A DNA stretch of 64,000 bases from Myxococcales bacterium. GTDB taxonomy: Bacteria; Myxococcota_A; Polyangia; Polyangiales; Ga0077539. Shown piece after piece: positions 60,383-64,000 of the stretch. Below the pieces are notes generated by a model that was not told where the DNA came from, ran no database searches, and saw nothing but the letters and a program-made list of their open reading frames with translations. The DNA is taken from assembly GCA_013298625.1 (NCBI GenBank), contig JAAFIF010000028.1, positions 26,591 through 90,590 on the forward strand. Direction: 5' to 3'. Position 1 is the first letter of the stretch. Each line of letters opens with the position of its first letter. A program made the translations under genes and the position numbers.

Positions 60383-60883
60383 GTGGCGCTCGTTCCCAAC
60401 GATCGTATGGCGCGCATTGCAGAGCCGAATTGGCTCGGCGATGCGTGGTCGTGCGCCTTCGAAGGGAAGACCACCATCGAGCCGAGCCCCGAGCTTCGCG
60501 TGTTCGGCGGCGTCTTCGTCGAGCAACACTGCGAGAAGCCCAAGCGCGACATCTGGCGGCCCATCGACCGCATCTCCCTCTGGCTTTCGAGCATTGAAAG
60601 CGTCGCAGGTGAAGCCTCGCCACCCGCGATCGAGTGGGAGCTTCGCGCGCGCGGCGGCAACGCCAGCCATCGCCTGGTGCTCGTTTCGATGGTGCCCGCG
60701 TCGTGGGAGCACCGAGGGCTCATCGTTCAAGTCGCCGGTGTTTTGTGCATCGGATTCGATGTCTTCGCGCGCGTGACCACCAGCGGCGCGAAGCCCGTTC
60801 GCGTGAACGTGAGCGCCGTCGTCGACCGCTGCGGCGCTCAGTTCGAGCGCATCGTCGGCGAGAACGTGTCGGTGCTGCCTTGA
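60383..60883 (+). CDS. beta-rich protein, possible minor capsid or spike-base protein
   Basis: A 166-residue protein with a beta-strand pattern throughout (LRVFGGVFVEQHC, RGLIVQVAGVLCIGFDVFARV). GTG 60383 is chosen from AGAGG spacing; GTG 60380 is an alternative. Encoded between the candidate capsid and the muralytic enzyme. Function unknown. Confidence 0.45.
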   Translation: MALVPNDRMARIAEPNWLGDAWSCAFEGKTTIEPSPELRVFGGVFVEQHCEKPKRDIWRPIDRISLWLSSIESVAGEASPPAIEWELRARGGNASHRLVLVSMVPASWEHRGLIVQVAGVLCIGFDVFARVTTSGAKPVRVNVSAVVDRCGAQFERIVGENVSVLP

Positions 60884-61359
60884 TCGTCATCGACACGAAG
60901 CGCTCGTGGACCGGAACGACCCGTGACTGGGCCCTCTCGCGCGGCGCGATCTTGCTGCGCTTGCTCGTCGCGCGCGGTCTCCCCATCGCTGCAGCGTTTG
61001 CGGTGATGACCACGCTGCTCGCGCATCTGTGGCGCGAGGTCGGCGGCGGTCGCTACGAGTTCGACAACAACCCCGGAAACATCAAAGCGTCGTCGAGCTG
61101 GGCCGGGCTCGCGGCGTATCGCACCAACGTTCACGACGGCCGCCAACCCTACCGCGCGTACGCGTCGATCGCCGAGGGGCTCGATGCGTACCTGCGTCAC
61201 CTCGAGAACGCGCGCTACGGCGCAGCGCTCGCGCAGCTCGTCGCCGATCGCGACGGAGCGCGCTGGTACGCGGCGGTGATGCGCGCTGGCTACCACCCGT
61301 TCAGCGAAGAGGCGCTGGTCGAGTGGAGATCGATTCATCGCCGCATCGTCGGCGCCTGA
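60880..61359 (+). CDS. glucosaminidase-type muralytic enzyme
   Basis: A 159-residue protein. The core (REVGGGRYEFDNNPGNIKAS, then YRAYASIAEGLDAYLRHLEN and RYGAALAQLVADRDGARWYA) matches the beta-N-acetylglucosaminidase/FlgJ-like domain, where the Glu in the first segment would be catalytic. It cleaves peptidoglycan glycan strands. It starts at a TTG (60880) overlapping the previous stop. A role in genome entry (virion-borne) or host lysis is likely. Confidence 0.8.
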   Translation: MIVIDTKRSWTGTTRDWALSRGAILLRLLVARGLPIAAAFAVMTTLLAHLWREVGGGRYEFDNNPGNIKASSSWAGLAAYRTNVHDGRQPYRAYASIAEGLDAYLRHLENARYGAALAQLVADRDGARWYAAVMRAGYHPFSEEALVEWRSIHRRIVGA

Positions 61360-61378
61360 TCACGAAGGAGCACCCGTC

Positions 61379-61696
61379 ATGGCGAAGAAGAAGAAGTCCC
61401 GCTCGAAGTCGAGCACCGTCGGAACGGTCGCTCGCCGATCGAACGCGATGGCCAAACGCACCGCGAAGCCCAAGCGCGCGAAGAAAGCGCACGAGGTCTT
61501 CGCGAAGGGCGTGGGCGCGCGGCTTTCGAAGGCAGAGCGCGACATCAAGTCCCTCGCGAAGGGCCAGTCGACCATCGCGCGAACCGTGGGCGCGCATCAC
61601 GAGATCCTGCGCGTTCATCACGAGCGCATCGGCCGCATGGCGAACGGGCTGCGCTCGTTGCTGCCCGCGAGCGAGCGCAAGCAGATCGACGGCTGA
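61379..61696 (+). CDS. small very basic protein, candidate DNA-packaging protein
   Basis: A 105-residue protein with a Lys/Arg-rich N-terminal half (MAKKKKSRSKSSTVGTVARR, KPKRAKKAHEVFAKG) and a helical C-terminal half. The composition is like histone-like or nucleoid-condensing virion proteins. ATG with AAGGAG upstream. No family recognised. Confidence 0.5.
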   Translation: MAKKKKSRSKSSTVGTVARRSNAMAKRTAKPKRAKKAHEVFAKGVGARLSKAERDIKSLAKGQSTIARTVGAHHEILRVHHERIGRMANGLRSLLPASERKQIDG

Positions 61697-61729
61697 GCGA
61701 GAGGGAGTTCCGCGGTCGCGGAGTGAGTG

Positions 61730-62362
61730 ATGACGCAGCAAACGACGATCACCGATGAGAACGGACGACACGCCGAGGTTCGCGACAGCGAGCCCACGGC
61801 GACGTCGCGCTCGCTCGTGGTGCGCGTCGTGGGGTTGCTCAGCGCCCTCTCGAACGGCGCGACCGAAGGAACGCTCGCCGATGTCCTCAGCGAGCTCATC
61901 GCGCTGCGCGCGGGGTTCACGCTCGAGGACGTCGTTCGCTACCTGGACACGATCGCCGAGCAGCAACGCAACGGACAGTCGACGGCCATCGTCGGCCCTA
62001 CCGGCGTGGGAACCAGCACGGTCAACGCGCTCCAGTACGCGGCCGCCCTCGGTCTCGTTGGCCCAAGCGCGCTCGCGGTGGCGTCGCCCACAGAGGTCGG
62101 CGCGATCGGCTTTCAGTCGAGCGTCACCACCAACGCGACGATCGCGGTGGCCGTCGGTCGCCGCATTCAACGCATCTTGGTCGTCGGTGCGCCGACCGGC
62201 GTTCAGCCCACGATTTCGCTGAGCGGATCGTTCGGGTGGACCGCGCAGCCCGTCCCGCGCTCGGTGTTGCTCACCGTGGAAGTGAAGGGCCGCCACTCGA
62301 ACGGCGGCGTGAACGTCACGACCACCAACACGACGTTCGTGGGCGTCGAGACGACGGGCTGA
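61730..62362 (+). CDS. hypothetical protein, possible spike or fibre
   Basis: A 210-residue protein. An N-terminal helical domain is followed by a Gly/Thr/Asn-rich beta region (SISLSGSFGWTAQP-like and GVNVTTTNTTFVGVE), as in phage spikes. It contains GPTGVGTST, which is P-loop-like but lacks the Lys of Walker A. ATG 61730 is chosen with GGAG 6 nt upstream; GTG 61727 is an alternative. Confidence 0.45.
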   Translation: MTQQTTITDENGRHAEVRDSEPTATSRSLVVRVVGLLSALSNGATEGTLADVLSELIALRAGFTLEDVVRYLDTIAEQQRNGQSTAIVGPTGVGTSTVNALQYAAALGLVGPSALAVASPTEVGAIGFQSSVTTNATIAVAVGRRIQRILVVGAPTGVQPTISLSGSFGWTAQPVPRSVLLTVEVKGRHSNGGVNVTTTNTTFVGVETTG

Positions 62363-62371
62363 GAGGGCGTC

Positions 62372-62674
62372 ATGGGCGAGAAGACCGAGGCCATCGAGGG
62401 CGAGAAGGAGGTCGAAGAGCTGCCGGTTGCGCAGTGGCTCGTTCGCTGCGGTGAGAGTGGTCGCGTCGAGACGCCGAAGCACGCGCGCGTCTGGCGCGTC
62501 ACCGCGACCGGCCCACGCGAGGGCATCGCGAAGATCGACTTCGAAGGAACGGACCAGCAATGGATCGTTCCGGCGGGCGCGACGTGGGTCGTCGAGCCCG
62601 AAGGGTTTCTGGCGGCGGAAGCGATCGTCTTCAACGAGACGACCGCGTTCTGCGTGGAGTTCAGGGTGTCATGA
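62372..62674 (+). CDS. hypothetical small beta-rich protein
   Basis: A 100-residue protein of unknown function with alternating beta-strand pattern (RVWRVTATGPREGIAKIDFE, then QQWIVPAGATWVVEPEG). No signal peptide. GAGGG lies 4 nt upstream. The stop overlaps the next start. Confidence 0.45.
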   Translation: MGEKTEAIEGEKEVEELPVAQWLVRCGESGRVETPKHARVWRVTATGPREGIAKIDFEGTDQQWIVPAGATWVVEPEGFLAAEAIVFNETTAFCVEFRVS

Positions 62675-63039
62675 AGCGTTTCTCAGTCTTGATTGTGTGT
62701 GTGTTCACGATGCTGCTCGTGGGCTGTGGCTCGCTCACGGTGCACGACGGCTACCGCTGGGCCATCGCGGGCTCGGGCGTCGCTGCGGGTGCGCTGCGCG
62801 ATGCCGCGCGGGCGGAGGGAGAGGCCGCGCTCTCCGGTGCGTCGAGCCGCGACGAAGCGGTGCGTCGCATCGAGGTCGTTCGCGCGCGGTGGACCGAGGT
62901 CGCTGCGAGCGCGCGCAACGCGTCGCGTGCGATGCAGTCGCTCGGGGCGATGAACGAGCAGCTCGATGCGCTGGTCGAGCGGAAGTTTCCTCGGTCGCCG
63001 ACGGGCGACCCGAACGCAACGGAAGGAGAACGTCGATGA
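62671..63039 (+). CDS. small lipoprotein, possible spanin-like
   Basis: A 122-residue protein with a signal peptide and lipobox (MLLVGC at residues 15-20), then a charged helical region (RRIEVVRARWTEVAASARNA). Small lipoproteins in phage lysis modules can be outer-membrane spanins; no Pro-rich o-spanin signature is evident. Overlaps its neighbours by 4 nt. Confidence 0.5.
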   Translation: MKRFSVLIVCVFTMLLVGCGSLTVHDGYRWAIAGSGVAAGALRDAARAEGEAALSGASSRDEAVRRIEVVRARWTEVAASARNASRAMQSLGAMNEQLDALVERKFPRSPTGDPNATEGERR

Positions 63040-63395
63040 ATCAACTGCTTCGATGGGGACTCGGCTTCACGTTCGCGGCGCCCGCGGCCGCGCCCCTGCT
63101 CGCGCAGGGCGTGGGCCACTCGAACCCGAACGGCGCTCCGATGTGGACGCTGGTGGTGCTTCCGCTGCTCGCGATGCTGGGCAACGCGCTGGGCGGAGTG
63201 CTGCTCGAGTTCATGAAGGGCGCGATCGCGCTGTGGCGCGCGAAGGTTCGCTCGCGCATTCGTGCGATGGGCGAGGACCCCGACAGCCAGGTGATCAGCT
63301 CCGCGCCCGAGAGCACTGGGCCGATCGATCTCACCGCGCGACAGCGGCCGGTCGATCCTGCGGCTCGCGAGACGAGGCCGCCGTCGAGCGGGTGA
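63036..63395 (+). CDS. small membrane protein, possible holin-like
   Basis: A 119-residue protein. A hydrophobic N-terminus (GLGFTFAAPAAAPLLA) is followed by a strong transmembrane segment (LVVLPLLAMLGNALGGVLLE) and a basic/flexible tail. Beside the small lipoprotein gene it could be the holin component of a lysis module. AAGGAG precedes the ATG. Confidence 0.5.
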   Translation: MNQLLRWGLGFTFAAPAAAPLLAQGVGHSNPNGAPMWTLVVLPLLAMLGNALGGVLLEFMKGAIALWRAKVRSRIRAMGEDPDSQVISSAPESTGPIDLTARQRPVDPAARETRPPSSG

Positions 63396-63398
63396 GCG

Positions 63399-63911
63399 AT
63401 GTGCAAGCGCCGCGGGTGCACATGCAATCGAGCGCAGGAATCGCTGGTGTTCACGCCAACGATGCCCCCTGCGCTCGCCGCGGTGGTCTCGACCGCCGAG
63501 CGCATCGCGAAGCCGCGTGAGGAGCTGCAGTTCGCGGGCGTGACCGATGAGCGAACGCAGTGCGAACGCTGCGGACGCATCGAGCTGAAGCGCACTGTCG
63601 TCCTGCGCCGCGTGATCGACGGCGAGCCGTCGGGGTTTGTGTACTTCGGCGTCGACTGCGCCGCAGAAGCCCTCGGCCGCACGCGCAAGGGAGTACTCGA
63701 AGAAGCCATGCGCGCCGAGCTCGAACGCCGCATCGCCGTACGCCGCGCGGAGTTCGAAGCGCACCCCGCGATCGTCGCTGTTCGCCGCGAAGACGCGCGG
63801 CTCGAGGGGCTCGGCCGCGCGCCGTCGAAGCGCCACCGCGAGTGGGCTCTCGAAGCGCGCGCCCGCGCGATGACGGACCTCGGAATCACCGATCCCAAGG
63901 AGAAACGCTGA
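63399..63911 (+). CDS. zinc-ribbon protein of unknown function
   Basis: A 170-residue protein. The N-terminus has KRRGCTCNRAQ and later CERCGRIELKRTVVLRRV, giving a two-Cys ribbon half that would need the C-terminal Cys in YFGVDCAAEALGR. The rest is a charged helical region. Its TGA overlaps the next ATG (TGATG). Confidence 0.5.
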   Translation: MCKRRGCTCNRAQESLVFTPTMPPALAAVVSTAERIAKPREELQFAGVTDERTQCERCGRIELKRTVVLRRVIDGEPSGFVYFGVDCAAEALGRTRKGVLEEAMRAELERRIAVRRAEFEAHPAIVAVRREDARLEGLGRAPSKRHREWALEARARAMTDLGITDPKEKR

Positions 63912-64000
63912 TGGACCGCAGTTTCAACGAAGCCGAGATGGCGGAGATCCAGCGCATGTTCGACTTCATGCGCGTGGGCGCCGACCGACGCGCGCAGATC
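63911..64000 (+). CDS. partial coding sequence at the right edge
   Basis: An open frame begins with ATG at 63911 (MDRSFNEAEMAEIQRMFDFM visible), overlapping the previous stop, and continues beyond the window. Too little is seen to assign a function; the helical start and coupling suggest it belongs to the same late operon. Confidence 0.5.
   Translation, partial: MDRSFNEAEMAEIQRMFDFMRVGADRRAQI

Larger units (their letters stand above)
44388..64000. mobile_element. integrative element / probable prophage or satellite (right end not in window)
   Basis: Contents in order: tyrosine integrase at a tRNA-Arg 3' end, small leftward genes, CI/Cro-like regulator pair, an overlapping replication operon (RNase HI, TOPRIM primase, SF3 helicase), then a late-like module of small membrane and structural-looking proteins with a muralytic enzyme. 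Recognisable portal, terminase, tail or conjugation genes are absent from the part seen. The boundary on the left is sharp (tRNA); the right boundary is outside the window. Host-type housekeeping genes stop at 44,275. Confidence 0.85.

Noticed and set aside
61990..62030. P-loop-like GPTGVGTST in the 210-residue element protein, considered as a packaging ATPase
   Set aside because: The essential Lys before Ser/Thr is missing, and no Walker B or other ATPase motif is present in this small protein.
44388..64000. CRISPR array or retron-like structure in the element
   Set aside because: No regularly spaced repeats with variable spacers of 25-40 bp and no reverse transcriptase or cas genes; the phased repeats at 53172 are far too short and close.
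44438..64000. Second copy of the tRNA-Arg 3' end (right attachment site)
   Set aside because: I found no second copy of the T-arm/acceptor sequence in the window; the right end must lie beyond it.

Overview
The window is high-GC DNA from what looks like a myxobacterium-like member of Myxococcota. This is an inference from gene content: MopE-type CNGVDDNC repeat lipoproteins, a TIGR02265/DUF2378 protein, Ser/Thr kinases (one fused to an AAA-type ATPase and TPR region) and many lipoproteins. I cannot name the species.

Positions 1-44,300 are ordinary chromosome with genes on both strands. From the left: the start of a B12-type radical SAM gene, two Cys-rich lipoproteins, an aldehyde dehydrogenase, glgX, an outer-membrane protein, the rpsB-tsf operon (read leftward from a good promoter near 12,140), unknown envelope proteins, an MFS transporter, the kinase/AAA/TPR protein, a PAS/response-regulator pair, a hexapeptide acyltransferase and family-2 glycosyltransferase, a second Ser/Thr kinase, a zinc-ribbon SDR, a GNAT acetyltransferase, mutY, and a MarR-controlled tripartite RND efflux operon (adaptor, TolC-like channel, inner-membrane pump).

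A tRNA-Arg(ACG) gene at 44,361-44,437 marks the left end of an integrated element that runs past the right edge of the window (at least 19.6 kb). Its tyrosine integrase reads toward the tRNA and its last codons lie inside the tRNA gene. Next come a divergent pair of XRE regulators (a CI/Cro-like switch), then a tightly overlapping replication operon (RNase HI, TOPRIM primase, SF3 helicase, small accessory proteins), then a late-looking module of small proteins. At least seven of these have a membrane segment or lipobox; others include a transglutaminase-like protein, a glucosaminidase-type muralytic enzyme, a very basic protein and a candidate capsid protein.

No terminase, portal, capsid-maturation or tail gene is recognisable in the visible part. 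The element is therefore best described as an unclassified temperate virus or satellite; a tailless, membrane-containing virion is a hypothesis. Three DNA structures in it are not explained by genes: (i) inverted 11-bp repeats inside the 3' end of the helicase gene; (ii) seven helically phased CCGCT(G/C)T repeats between the replication and late modules; (iii) a 19-bp motif found three times, each 28-30 nt upstream of a start codon. These are candidate origin and control sites of the element.
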